Assembly: GCA_963573315.1 (NCBI GenBank)
Contig: OY752146.1
Location: 558,001-622,000 of the forward strand
Direction of reading: 5' to 3'
DNA: 64,000 bases
DNA from: Entomortierella parvispora
Lineage: Eukaryota > Mortierellomycota > Mortierellomycetes > Mortierellales > Mortierellaceae
Within the stretch, counting starts at the first letter, position 1. Every line of letters begins with the position of its first letter. The position numbers were made by a program, and so were the translations under genes. The notes under the pieces were generated by a model. That model worked only from the letters and a program-made list of their open reading frames with translations. It had not been told where the DNA came from and did not search any database. This document shows positions 8,754 through 19,127 of the stretch, in pieces.

Positions 8754-10225
8754 ATGGCCACATTGTCTGCATCCAAGAAACTGTTTATTCCACAGATTCC
8801 ATCAAGAGACATCTCACTGGCTCTTCCTGGGATCACTAAGCTGGCCAGAGAGACTGTCGCTGAGGTGCTGGAAGAGAATCACTACAAGCATCACTGCTTC
8901 TTCAACGAACGAGGTTTCCACAATCACTTAGTCCACGGGGTTCTTGCAAGCTACTCCCTTGGGGTATCTCCGGAACGACTCCGAGCCATTTACGAAAGCC
9001 ATGCCGTGGATCAGCGCCCCATTGGTTCTGTGAAAAAGAACTTTACGTCTGTTGATTGGAAATCTGAGGCTGGTAACAAAGAGTTCTACGCGTCCTACTT
9101 GCAGTTCTTCCGCCAAGAGGTCCTCAGTCTTGGTCGCGTTGAAGCCATCGTCAAGTATGCCTTTGATACCGACCTGATTGGTAGGACCTTTTCTGGTGCC
9201 TTCCATCCGCTCATCCATCTGGGTTATGGTATCGATTTTGGATTAGACGCTATCGTTGCAGAAGGCCTGGCAATGATGGCAGTCACCTCAGAGATGATGG
9301 CTCCATTCGTCGTTGAGCCTGCTACGAAGGTCGAAAAGGTGACAGCCAAGATCGCGTCCCAACTTTCAGTTTCTGGGAAGCCCTCTTCTACAACAACAGT
9401 TGTGGATATGTTGACCGCCCTTCGAGAAGATCGTGAGTTGGACAGCATCACTTCTTATCCTGAGGACAACAAGATTGTGGATGTTACCAAGAGCAAGGTG
9501 GCAGCTTCAAAGGTCCAGAAACTCCTCTCACAATGGAAGATTGAAGGTATGGGTATGTCATAAAAGTCGTTCGTGCTTTTGTAAAAGTCAAAGTACCAGT
9601 AATAATAGTTTTTTTTTTTTTTTTTTTTTTTTTTGGTATTATTCAGACACCATCGAAGATATCGATATCAAATCAAAGGAACTATACAAGGCATGTCTTT
9701 TAGCCGTCGGTGGCACCGGGTTGCGCAATGGAAAGGTGAAGCAAGACTTTTTCTTGTAAGTAGAGTTGAACTATCTTCAAGTTGATTCATTTAGGTAACA
9801 CGAACTTTGCTAACAACTGGCCGTATTGTAGAATGCATGCCTTGACCTCGGTTCTATTTGCGCACAAACTTGCGCATGCTCTCCCTCCAGCACATGCCAT
9901 TTCGTGTTTGACGTCTCACCTTGGTGTGTGCCTCGCATATTACATTTCGCGCGGACGCCCTTCAATCGATGTTGATGCTTTGCTGAACTACCGTGGAGAG
10001 CAGACTATGGACTCGTCGAATCCTTGGCTGTCTGTTATCAAGCGTGCTATCGACATTGACGAAGTCCATGTCACCAAGGTCGTCCGTTCATGTGCATTCG
10101 GTGATACTTTATTTGGTGCTGAAGAGTCGTTTTCTAAGTTATTGTTGAATACTGCGCAAATCTCATTGGACTTGAAGGGCGACTGGAACTTTGAGGGTGT
10201 AGGATGGCCACAGACTTGGGAGTAA
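8754..10225 (+). CDS. Questin oxidase family protein (AflY/GedK-like)
   Basis: Three exons are read: 8754-9552, 9647-9755 and 9832-10225, giving 433 residues, the usual size for the questin oxidase (DUF4243) family. Family members include Baeyer-Villiger-type oxygenases of fungal anthraquinone pathways, but many have no known substrate. The N-terminal domain shows the His-rich signature HHCFFNERGFHNHLVHG followed by YESHAVDQRP. A central helical region has GAFHPLIHLGYGIDF, and the C-terminal part reads RNGKVKQDFFLMHALTS across the second splice. Intron 1 (GTATGT...CAG) contains a run of 26 T; GTATGG at 9547 is an alternative in-frame donor. Intron 2 has a GCTAAC branch site. No polyketide synthase or other pathway gene is nearby. 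Confidence 0.85.
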
Positions 10226-10489
10226 TGGTCCGTCATAAGAGAACATGGGATTTGAGTCTGGGGTCGTCCAGTTGGGGACCTGAAAGGCGGCATGACGAAT
10301 ATGTCATTCTTCCTCATTGCATCTTCAATAGCTCGTGTAAATAAACAAACACTACCGAAGTGACAGACAAGCAAACATTGGAGGGCTTGAGAGAGCGAAA
10401 GGGCAAATCAGATATTTCCCAAAAAGAGGGCACAGTTTGTCTAGTGGACATTACCTCTACCAGTGTCTAAAATCCCACGGATCAACCAC

Positions 10490-10785
10490 TATGACGGCTA
10501 TTGGTAGTCTCTTTAGATCGGCTGCGCCTGCGACCTCGACACCAGGACCATCTCTCTCTGGACAGCCTGCGACCAGCACTAGTGCATTCGGGGGTTTTGG
10601 AACCGGCCCTGTGGTCTCGACGACACCTACATACTACTGGCGCGCTTAGAGGGTTTGGACAATCGGCAGCCTCGGCAGCCCCACCTCCACCTCAGCACCG
10701 ATGTTTTCACTCACAACTCCTCCAGCTGGTTCTGCTGCGGCGGTTCGAGTCTCTTTGGTGCGCCATAAAGGACGAGGCGAAGTAA
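10490..10785 (+). pseudogene. FG-repeat nucleoporin-like fragment, copy 1
   Basis: Across two frames the sequence encodes FG-nucleoporin-like text: GSLFRSA, SAFGGFGTG, then after a stop GFGQSAASAA and SSLFGA, spread through Ser/Thr/Pro-rich linker. It lacks a start, is split by a TAG near 10649 and changes frame, so it is a broken fragment of an FG nucleoporin or a similar repeat protein. A diverged second copy lies at 14040-14230 and shares long stretches of nucleotide identity, so the two derive from one ancestor. Confidence 0.5.
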
Positions 10786-11362
10786 TGCTATAGTTCTACT
10801 CTTGTTGGCATGAGAGAAAAAAATCAACGGCCATGAAAGTCAAACACCAGCACGAAAACAATAAGCTATTTTTTTTTATGGATTCATGCAACTTCGAAAT
10901 TGAAAGAGTTTATTTTGACACACTGGTTGCCGATCTTTGTGGTTCAAGTTCCGGCCTTTTGAAACGTTATATAGTTTATTCAACTGGAACGTGCGGTGAG
11001 CAATCGTAACCCTCGGCTTTCACTTGCATCCTTCTTCCCATCATTCATCATAGACAGTTGTAATCTCGGTAAAACGGAACTAGTAATGGTAACTCACCCT
11101 GCACGCTGAAACCGCGATTTTTTTTTTCAGGGATAACATAGGTCTGACTCACATGGGTTTTGTGCGGGTCTAGTTTACATGAAAATCATGCGTGAAATGT
11201 GAATCCAAAAAAATTTTAATCCAAAAATTTTAAGTTCATGGCCAATATAAAAGTGCATCGCCTCAAGCACCAAACAATCAATTTTTTTCCAGGACAACAA
11301 CGCAGCTTTTTTCAAGACCCACGCCTTAGCACCATCACAAGAACCCACACAAGGAACTTCAC
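10786..11362. other. Gene-poor stretch; probable promoter of the small secreted gene
   Basis: No coding signal was found. A TATA-like CCAATATAAAAGTG lies at about 11240, roughly 120 bases before the inferred first splice donor (11363) of the downstream small gene. Confidence 0.4.
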
Positions 11363-11442
11363 AGGTAACATCATGACAACAATCATTCCGTGCATGCTTG
11401 CACTGTATTAAAGCAACTAACAAAAGTGCGTTTTATTCAGCA

Positions 11443-11649
11443 ATGCACCGCTACGCGATTATTATCTGCTCCCTTCTATTCATGGCAATTGCTTCTGCCA
11501 AAGGCGATTGGGGTGGTTATGAACGCCCTGGCTGGACTGACCCAAGCGACCCCTATCGCAACGATTGGCACTGTGATCGCCATGGTAATTGGCACGATGA
11601 TGAGCACGATCGGCACGGACACCATGATCACCGCTGTCACCACTGGTAA
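11443..11649 (+). CDS. Small secreted histidine-rich peptide
   Basis: The 68-residue product starts with a signal peptide (MHRYAIIICSLLFMAIASA, cleavage likely after ASA). The mature peptide of about 49 residues has an aromatic N-terminal part (KGDWGGYERPGW) and a His/Asp-rich C-terminus (HDDEHDRHGHHDHRCHHW), with His about a third of the last 30 residues and two cysteines. Such composition suggests binding of Zn, Cu or Ni outside the cell; that is inference. A probable 5' UTR intron spans 11363-11440 (GTAACA...TTATTCAG, branch CTAAC), which places the ATG two bases into the next exon. TAATAAAG at the stop supplies an overlapping AATAAA signal. No family is recognised. Confidence 0.7.
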   Translation: MHRYAIIICSLLFMAIASAKGDWGGYERPGWTDPSDPYRNDWHCDRHGNWHDDEHDRHGHHDHRCHHW

Positions 11650-12015
11650 TAAAGTGTTCGCACGATATTTGTATCGTCATCCCTTGTTTATCAAGTTGGA
11701 GACTTTGGCAACTATTAGTACTGTATTGTTAATAACTTGAATATTAATAAATACATTGAACACGTAAGAAAGCTATGGTGGTGTGGCCTTACAGGAAAAA
11801 GTAAGATTACGGTTACTCATGTTAGATGTGGACTGAACAGGATATCACCTCGATGTCCCAGTGAGAAATGCATCCTCGGATCTGCAGGCCCTCCCGTGAC
11901 ACATCGCACGATTCAGCCCATATGTGTCTTCCCAATGCTCAAAGCAATCTGCACTGGCTTTGCATTGCATTGAAGCTGAGTGACCAATCCATCCAACACT
12001 GTACTTTCTTCAATG

Positions 12016-12984
12016 TCAAACGTGTACATGGTACATGGTCTTCTGCAGAAGTGGTGCCATCACACTGTTGGGTAATTGCTTCACCAAATGTGGAAACTCG
12101 TCCAAGCCACACGATTCGTCTAGAAAACTGGCGTTTTCAAGGACGGTGAAATCTAAGGCAGATATCAAAGTTGACCAGTCTCGAGCTTCCAGACGGTATC
12201 TGACCATAGTAAAAGAAGTGAGTTGCTGCCGTCGATGGTTACGGAAAGTTCCGAACCTCTCCGCTGCTGTCCTGAAAATAGGTGATGTCAGAAATCGTGT
12301 GGAAACCTTAGACACCAGGCACTGTACGACGTCAGGGTCAGTGATCGATACAAAACCAATGACAAGAGTCGCCAAGTTATGAAATTCGTTCTTTGGGGGC
12401 ATAGCCTTGGACAGTTCGGAAAGCCAAGGGAAAGAAAGATGGCTGATCAGTGTTGCCGCAGTGACCTTTCGGGTGTGCCGTTTCAGAACTTGGACAGTAA
12501 CCTCTCGTTGGCTATCCTCCTCTAGAGTTCCAACAGTCGAATCCAACTTACTGAGTGCCGGGCTTCATTATCGATAAACTGGCCGAGAGCATCCAAGGCA
12601 GTGTCTCCGAGTAGGCCCGGTCGTAGTTCAAGGTATGATCTCTGCACGTCGATCCTCAAAGTCTTTGGAGATGATGATGCCCTTCACATAAGAGCCATAC
12701 TTTTTCAAGTAGGCTGTGATAATGTTTGGGTCGATGATGGGCTCGTGCAGCGTAATAAGACTTGCCTCAATTGATCGCTTTGCAGTTGTCTTTGAGGCGT
12801 AGTTAATGATCATAATGTGGACGGCCTTATCTTGGGTTGCCGCGAGGTCCGAAATCGATACATACGTCAGGTTACATGTCTTGTTCACGGAAAAAAGCTC
12901 GTCTCTACACGATAATAAAAGGTTGAGCACAGGAATTATGCTTCCGGTAGAGAAGAACGGCGACGATCTCGGAACGGCCGACAA
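12016..12984 (-). pseudogene. Broken gene of unknown family
   Basis: Two minus-strand frames look like parts of one protein: 12628-12984 (118 residues, ending KGIIISKDFEDRRAEIIP) and 12016-12546 (176 residues). Between them, near 12540-12640, the other frame reads LELRPGLLGDTALDALGQFI. Restoring continuity would need a frame change, so the locus seems broken. Composition (Leu-rich, DFTVLENASFLDES, SSELSKAMPP-type text) resembles the F-box/LRR-like multicopy proteins common in these fungi, but no domain is clear. Its 5' side runs into the repeat at 12955-13310. Confidence 0.4.
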
Positions 12985-13310
12985 TAACGCCGATAATGGG
13001 AGAGTTCAGCTTGTTGATCAGGTAACGCAGAAGTGCTGGTAGCTATGGACCGTTGTGACTCTCAAAGGCTTCTGGGGTTTCTCTGAGAATCGCCACCTAG
13101 CTGCCGTGCGGTCAATCTCCTTTCGTTTGTCGCTTCCAGATAGCTCAGGCCACTCCGAAGAAAGACTGGTTGCAGTTTGACCAGATAAGGGTAGGGCCAT
13201 GGGCGCCAAACTGATTCCGGAGGGAGTCTACAAGTTAATTCAAAACGAGTGCTTTTGCTGGATCACTCTGCTTCTTTTCCAGTTCTGTGCACGATGACGA
13301 TTCAGCCCAC
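12955..13310. repeat. 350-bp dispersed repeat, copy A
   Basis: This stretch is highly similar to 17655-18005 over about 340 bases, for example ACGGCCGACAATAACGCCG, CCACCTAGCTGCCG and TCAATCTCCTTTCGTTTGTC in the same order and orientation. The first roughly 100 bases also match the 3' part of the methyltransferase gene near 20780-20880; the rest does not. It therefore looks like a piece of the duplicated pseudogene at 17160-18005, copied again or shared through a mobile element. Confidence 0.7.
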
Positions 13311-14039
13311 TCAATGGTCTCCAGCGGCACCAGGCTCAATTCCTTGCCATGTTCAGAGCCGTTCAAGTCATCCTGATTGTTCATTGGTAGGTCAATTCTA
13401 TGACTCAGGAGAGAAAAATGAGTCAATGCGCTGAAAATTGCACGATTGTAGGGGCAGCTCATGCAATGGCTGCATGGACTGCATGAAGGACGCCGACTCA
13501 AAGTCGCATGTTGGTGGAGTCAGACTGGGCATTTTTTGGATGTTAGAAGCGGAGGAAGGGAATCCATGGGTAGAGGAGAAGGAAGGGGAAGGGTGTCCAT
13601 GCAACGCGCTTTCACGATCGACGGGTGGCTCGGCTCTCTTCTGTCCTTTTTGGGCGCATTGCCTCGCACGCGTGTCGTCTCTTCCCTTCTCTTTCTCTTT
13701 CTCTCTTTTGCCCCCGAACCTGGCTTCTCTCTTCACCTCCATCTTCCCCCTCGTCATCTGGACAACTGGACAACTGGACATTTGAACATCTGGACTTGCT
13801 AAAGAATTACACGAGTACAACCATCCGACATGGACCAGTACCACACTCCAAATTCAGGAATCAGCACTCGTGCATGGAAAGTACAGAAGACGCTGGAACT
13901 GCCTACAGTAATTGCTCGTGCCTGTAGGAAATCCACTCTACTCCAATGGTCCGATCAGCCTTTACATCTGACAAACCAGGTAGTCTTTTGGTGGAGCATC
14001 GTTAAGTTTGGCGGTCCCCGCGACCACAGGACTCTTTGA
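13311..14039. other. Low-complexity and repeat-rich stretch
   Basis: No gene is supported. It includes a purine-rich block with GAATCCATGGGTAGAGGAG at 13560-13580 related to those at 3885 and 50800, a GCTTTCACGATCGACGGGTGG segment near 13610 related to 8160, a CT-rich run (13680-13730), and a roughly 10-bp tandem repeat (GGACAACT units) at 13758-13795. Short open frames on both strands are low-complexity. Confidence 0.4.
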
Positions 14040-14230
14040 ATCAATTACTACCCCAGATACCGGCAGTCTCTTTGGATCGGTTGTGCCTCGACGGCGTCTG
14101 CTACTGGGACGTTTTGAGAGGTTTGGACAATCAGCAATCTTAACAGTCCCCCACTTCAGCACCGACATTTTCACTCACAGCTTTACCGGCTGGCTCTGCC
14201 CTAGGCAGTTCGAGTCTTAGTGGTGCGCAA
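14040..14230 (+). pseudogene. FG-repeat nucleoporin-like fragment, copy 2
   Basis: The frame reads GLFESIT, GSLFGSVV and RFGQSA, and the nucleotide sequence aligns with copy 1 (10490-10785) through AGGTTTGGACAATCAGCA, CTTCAGCACCGAC and CAGTTCGAGTCTTAGTGG. It is shorter and further decayed than copy 1, with no start and a degraded middle. Confidence 0.45.
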
Positions 14231-14804
14231 GCCGCGACTGCTGTTCTGTGACGGGACGTGAGTAGTGGTGTCGTTGGTGGACGAGCTGTTTGGCAACAAG
14301 ATGATTGTAAGTACCGTTTCTGAGCAATCAAAATACGAATGCGAAGTTCATGAGTTTGAGTTTGATTGAGAGGCGGTGTGAAGAGTAGCAGAGCACCCAA
14401 TAAAAAAAATCTCGAGGTTCTTTTTGTTTGCGTTACCTGGAAAGAAGCAACCGTATACCTTGTCTCCGTAGAGCCGAGGAAAGGAGCTTGAGGGTGGTTT
14501 GTGATCATCATGACCCTTGCAAAGAGGAGTGGGTACTTTGTTTTCTCCCTGAGAAATGGTCACAATTGCCCTCCCACCACACTACCTGACGCGACACGTC
14601 GTCCCAGATGGAATTTCTGACTGCCGATGCTTCCATGAATTGCTCTTGCCTAGGGCGTACTCGAATTCTTCAGGCGGCGGGTATCCTCTAGGGTATTCAA
14701 AAGACCACGTATGCTTTGCTTCGTCGAGTGTCCCGATGAGATATGGAAGCTCGACATGTTCAGCGCACATCACGCCTCCCTCGTTCGGCTTGCTTTTGCA
14801 GGGC
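14231..14804. other. Unassigned, possibly decayed coding sequence
   Basis: Minus-strand frames at 14348-14563 and 14582-14830 have a protein-like look (for example KPNEGGVMCAEHVELPYLIG) but match nothing recognised and do not continue the recombinase fragment beside them. No confident gene is called. Confidence 0.25.
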
Positions 14805-15260
14805 TCAAAATTCTTGTGTAAAAAGGCCAAACAACGATCCGGCCCCGGTAGCAGAGCAGGGAGTGAGTTTTGGAAGGATTTGCAGAAAAAAATATCCTTG
14901 CGAGCAGGAGATGGGACAACTAACCTCTGGCAGCCACTTCAGTTTGTCCTCCGGCAGTCTGCATTGAACTGCGTCTGGTCTCATAAACCCAATGATGCCC
15001 AGTAGGAAACAAATCTTCATCAGCAGGCAGTCCATACCCATGGACTTGTTTGGAGCCCACTGTGGAATTGCTGCTAATATTGGCTCCAGGTCCATCTCAT
15101 AATGTAGAATCCTCTTCAAGATGTTGTTGCCCGATACTCGGAATAACTCCTTATAACTGCTATCCTCCCTGATTGCCTGTTGTTGGTCTGTCGGGAGTAG
15201 TAGTAAGATGCTAGTGGCGTACATCTTGGCTGTCTGAGGTTTCCACGATTTGGCGTCCAA
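14805..15260 (-). pseudogene. DIRS tyrosine recombinase fragment
   Basis: The N-terminal part of this 151-residue frame matches the recombinase at the left edge: KSWKPQTAKMYATSILLLLP versus SWKPQTARAYLATILKLFP, and KICFLLGIIGFMRPDAVQC versus KTCFLLGLVGFLRADDLAC. After LPEDKLKWLPE the similarity stops and unrelated residues run to a stop, so only the core-binding domain and the start of the catalytic domain remain. It is a dead fragment of a second, diverged DIRS family member. Confidence 0.7.
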
Positions 15261-15444
15261 GTGAGGGATGACAAAGTTCAGAACTCCCTGTAGGGTGGAA
15301 GGATTATATTAGTTGGTCGATGATCCCAAAAAAAGACGCGACTAATGACTAACGACTAAAACCATGCAAGATGCAGTTATGGTGCTCAAGTGGAAAAAAG
15401 ATTGCTGGGGTGGCGAGACCTTTAACCGTCATGACCCACTCGAC

Positions 15445-15545
15445 ACCTTCGCCATCCCTCCATTCCTCCATTCCTCCCTCCCCCGTTTCCTCCGTCCCCA
15501 TCCTTCCATCCCTCCATCCCCCCTTTCCTCCATCCCTCCATTCTA
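15445..15545 (+). repeat. CCATCCCTCCATTCCTCC-type pyrimidine repeat
   Basis: An imperfect C/T-rich microsatellite built from CCATCCCTCCATTCCTCC-like units about 190-290 bases upstream of the start codon at 15739. It may be part of a pyrimidine-rich promoter, a common arrangement before highly expressed fungal genes. Confidence 0.5.
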
Positions 15546-15738
15546 CATTCGTCCTAGGTACTGTCTCCGCCTATACTAACAGTTTAAGATAGTAATCCTT
15601 TTTTCCAGTGACTCCTACTCCCTTTCTCCCCTCTTCTCACCAAAAAAAACACCCCTCGGCACTTGAGCAGCTCAAAGCACACAGATTGTCACCAAAGAAC
15701 CCCTAAAGCAGCCCCGAAGCCACAGACGAAGATACAAA

Positions 15739-16992
15739 ATGGAAAGTCTGAAGCGAAAGATGAAGGACATCGATACCATCGATTCTCTCTCTAGCAACGG
15801 CAGCAGCAGCAAGAGCGCGCCATCTAAGGTCCCGAAGATTGACGACGTGTAAGAATATCGTTCCCCTTGTTATTCTCAAATCGCAAATCCTTCTTGTACT
15901 CTCTTTTATTTTTTCTTAAGATCTCCTTCATTGATGCCTGGAGTTGAAAAAAAAAAGTCGACTTCACGATTTTTTCACGTTCTCTTTTTTTTCTTTTGTT
16001 TTCTTCTTTTCATCTTTTTTCTTTTCTTCTTCCGTCTTTTTCTTCTTCTTCTAATAGCGGGGAGGAGTTCAAGGAGCTGAGAAAACTGATGGAGCTTGCA
16101 CCAGACCAAATTGGGTCAACGGCGGCGCAGTTTCACGGGCACTTTGACAAAATTGCGACCTACCTGATGAACTCGGTGGCGATGGTGGTCAACAACAAGC
16201 ACTACTACAGGCTTGTGGAAATCGAGTTCTACCTCAACGGTGGGAAGCACCTGGACGTGTTCACACACAGCGACAAGGACCAGAAGACATGCGGCGAGTG
16301 GTACTTTCACAAGATGAATGGGTCTTATAAAGGTGGGTCCTACAAAGGACTAGACATCACCTTTGGGAGGAATGATACGTGCTTCGGGGGGATCCTGATT
16401 CGTGGGATTCAGCTCTCCAACGATCCGACGGCGACAATTATCGAAGGTCCGTGCCTGGTAGTCGACCAGGTCCTCAAGCATACTAACTCCAAGATGATCA
16501 TCAACCTGGTGGACAACGCTGGCTTCTCCAAGTCCGTCTTCTCCGAGTCATCTCTCCTCAGGATTGTTCCCACGAAGCAAAAGATCATCCGCCCGCTTAT
16601 CAAGGGTCCCAGGTACACAAACCATACCAAATGCCAAATGAACCAAACCAAAAAAAAAGAAACCCCACCTAACACTAACCTCAATCCTCATTAGGGTCGG
16701 ACTCACACTGAAAAAGAATGACAAGGAGAGGGTAGACTACCTTATGAAGGAATACAGGTACCTGAACATCCCTGAGCAGCACTCTAAAGGCAAGCCGTAC
16801 ATTATCTTGGCGCTGCACAGGCAGGGCAAGACGCTCCAACATATCTGTGACATCACAAAGACCAAGCAGTTCCACGCCTCGAGGTACATCAACCTTTACG
16901 AGAAGAACAAAAACACTCCGGACTTCTTCGTCGGCAAGACCCTCAACACCAACCTCATGTGTGAGATCTATGCAGCCATCTGCAAGAGCTAA
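15739..16992 (+). CDS. Conserved fungal protein, possible DNA-glycosylase-fold family
   Basis: Three exons (15739-15848, 16058-16612, 16695-16992) give 320 residues. Exon 1 encodes a short Lys/Ser-rich, nuclear-signal-like leader (MESLKRKMKDID, SKVPKIDD). The core has YYRLVEIEFYLNGGKHLDVF, GEWYFHKMNGSYKGGSYKGL, DITFGRNDTCFGGILIRGI and EGPCLVVDQVLK. This order (V-EIEFYL, WYFH, G-Y-GG-YKGLD-TFG, GGILIR, GP-LVVD) is a conserved pattern in a family of uncharacterised fungal proteins and is vaguely like the 3-methyladenine DNA glycosylase (MPG/AAG) layout. The glycosylase idea is inference and the catalytic residues were not matched. Splice sites are GTAAGA/TAG and GTACAC/TAG, with phases that match. 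Intron 1 (209 nt) is T-rich. Confidence 0.75.
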
Positions 16993-17159
16993 CCTCCTGC
17001 ATTTATTGAGAGAGAGAGAGGGAGACATATACATCAATAAAATACCACTGGTCTGATCCCATGATCCCAAGGCAAAAAAAAAGCTACTATCTTTTTACGT
17101 GTAAAGTCCACGGTTCGCTTGATGTTGTCTTTGAAATCGATCCGATTCTATAATGAATT

Positions 17160-18005
17160 CAAGTCCATAACCCTTGCACGACAATCTCTACGTTTTTCAA
17201 AATGAATAACGCGCAGGTAGGCGGTGCAAGATCTGGCATCCTGATGAGCTGCTGCTGTCCTCAGTTGATTCAGATCAAGAGCCAGTGGCAGACTGAAGAC
17301 TCGGGTTCAAACAGTTGAGAGGAGCGAGCAGGACATCGAGTGTGTCGAGTATTCACGTTGCCGTTGACTCAGGTCTGCCGCTACAAAACTTGCTGGAAGA
17401 GGAGATTCTGATTTTGCAACTTGAACAATGCTCGATGGGCTTGATGAAGGTAACTCGTCCAATGAAGAAGAATACAGGGGTTCGTGCTCCTAACTGAACC
17501 GAGGAAGAGACGCAGTAAAACATGTATTCGCACTGATCCACAGTCCACTGAACGACTTCCACCATCAACATGGCGCGTTCAAGACGTTGACCGGCTAGAT
17601 CATATGTTTCGTCTGCACTTGAGGGTCTGTTGCTGCTCCAGATAGACAGGAAACGGCGACGGCTTCGGAACGGCCGACAATAACGCCGATAATGGGGGAG
17701 TTCAGCTTGTTGATCTGGTAATGCAGAGGCGTGAGAGGTATCGGTGGTGATGAGCCGTTGTAACTCTAAGGTTTTTCGGGTGTCTCTGGGAAACGGCACC
17801 TAGCTGCCGCGTGGTCAATCTCCTTTCGTTTGTCGCTTCCAGGTAGCTGAGGTGACTCTGAAGAAATACTAGTTGCAGTTTAACCAGACAGGGGTAGAGT
17901 CAGGGACGCCAAGTCGATTCTGAAGGGAGTCCATAAGTTAATTCAAAACTGTGCTTTTGCAGGATCACTCTGCTTCTTTTCCTGTTCGGCGTACGATTGT
18001 GGTCC
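17160..18005 (-). pseudogene. Degenerate copy of the 3' end of the methyltransferase gene
   Basis: The minus strand encodes broken text matching the C-terminal region of the gene at 20236-27304: DQQAELP, NRPSSADETYDLAGQRLERA and MLMVEVVQWTVDQCEYMFYCVSSSVQL versus NRPSSADTICDQAIRGLERA and MLMVEVVQWAVDQYGYMLYGVSSSVQI. The match at nucleotide level starts near 17210 (GCGCAGGTAGGCGGTGCAAG versus GCGTAGGTAGGCAGCACAAG at 20308). Several indels break the frame. The copy lies in the same orientation 3 kb downstream of the parent's 3' end. Its upstream end (17655-18005) is shared with 12955-13310. Confidence 0.75.
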
Positions 18006-19127
18006 AGCCCCTATTTTAATCTTTGGGATATCCGCAGTTTTTCGCTCGGAGGATAGCTTCTCTCAATCACCTTTTATCCCCATATTCGAAGCCTCCTTGC
18101 CTCATCACCCGCTTCTTCTTCTCTGCGCAACCCACCCTCTCGCCGTTACCCTCTGAGTACTATACTTTACTCAAGCAATGTCTTGCGTTAAACCAGGGAA
18201 ACAAGAAGGGTGTGATAGAGAATGCTCTGATCATCCCGATCGTTCAGAGCTCCGTGTTGTAGAATTCCTTTCTCGCTATGATTTCCAGGTTGAAATAAAA
18301 AAAAAAGGACGACGTTCCATCAAAATTCAAACAAGGCGGACAGTCAGGATGTGAGTGCAGATGCCAAGAAGAATTTTGACCGAGTGAAAGGGGTCTTACT
18401 AACACTACTGATAATTTTTGAAGGGGAGAAAGGGTCGTCAACGATGGGCTCATTAAATTTTGACTCCCCGTCTGCATTTTGATGGGAGCGGTAAGAATTC
18501 GGAGGGGCGACCCTTGTTCTTGGCATTGTGGCGAGACCGTACCTCCCTACTGACCGGCCGGTGTCCAGGAACTTTGCTGCCCGGAATATTCTCTTTGGAG
18601 TTGAGTAAAAGTAGGCCACCATGTTAGAGCCCATCATTTCTTGTGGCGTCTTTGTGGCTGTGCATGAGATCAAACCTGAACAGGTTGGCACAGGAGATGG
18701 CTTGAGAATGAAAGGCTCTCATAAGAACAAGAGCTTGTGTCGACTCCCAAAGAGAACAAAGAGACTAACTCCTAACTGTATCACGGAGAAGTGAAGAAAG
18801 ACCAGACCCTTGGTGATGTTCCTTCCATGAAGGATCAGCCCCGTGAAAGTCGGAATTGACAGGCGAATCGGCCGCGAGATTTTTTGCCAATATTTAAGCC
18901 GTGACGAGTTAACTTGATCGACTATCTCTTCTCGCTCTGCAAACACCCACCAGCAAATACCGCCCCACTCACACCATCACTTTCGCTTGCATTCAAACTC
19001 ACAATTACAATCTCTCTCGTACTTCAGACACGCGTACTGCATGTACTTCACGCTTCCCAAAACGATTATTTTCACAGACTGATATTGGGAACATCTTTTG
19101 TCCTGCTATTTTCCCCATAGATCCACA
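18006..19127. other. No confident gene
   Basis: A minus-strand frame at 18344-18691 (115 residues) has no recognisable domain and sits among T-rich and purine-rich sequence. 18900-19127 is a pyrimidine-rich probable promoter for the gene starting at 19128 (CTCTTCTCGCTCTGC and CACCATCACTTTCGC runs). Confidence 0.3.

Noticed and set aside
13438-13844. Several open frames on both strands (100-148 residues)
   Set aside because: They lie in purine/pyrimidine-rich, repeat-containing DNA and have low-complexity composition with no domain.
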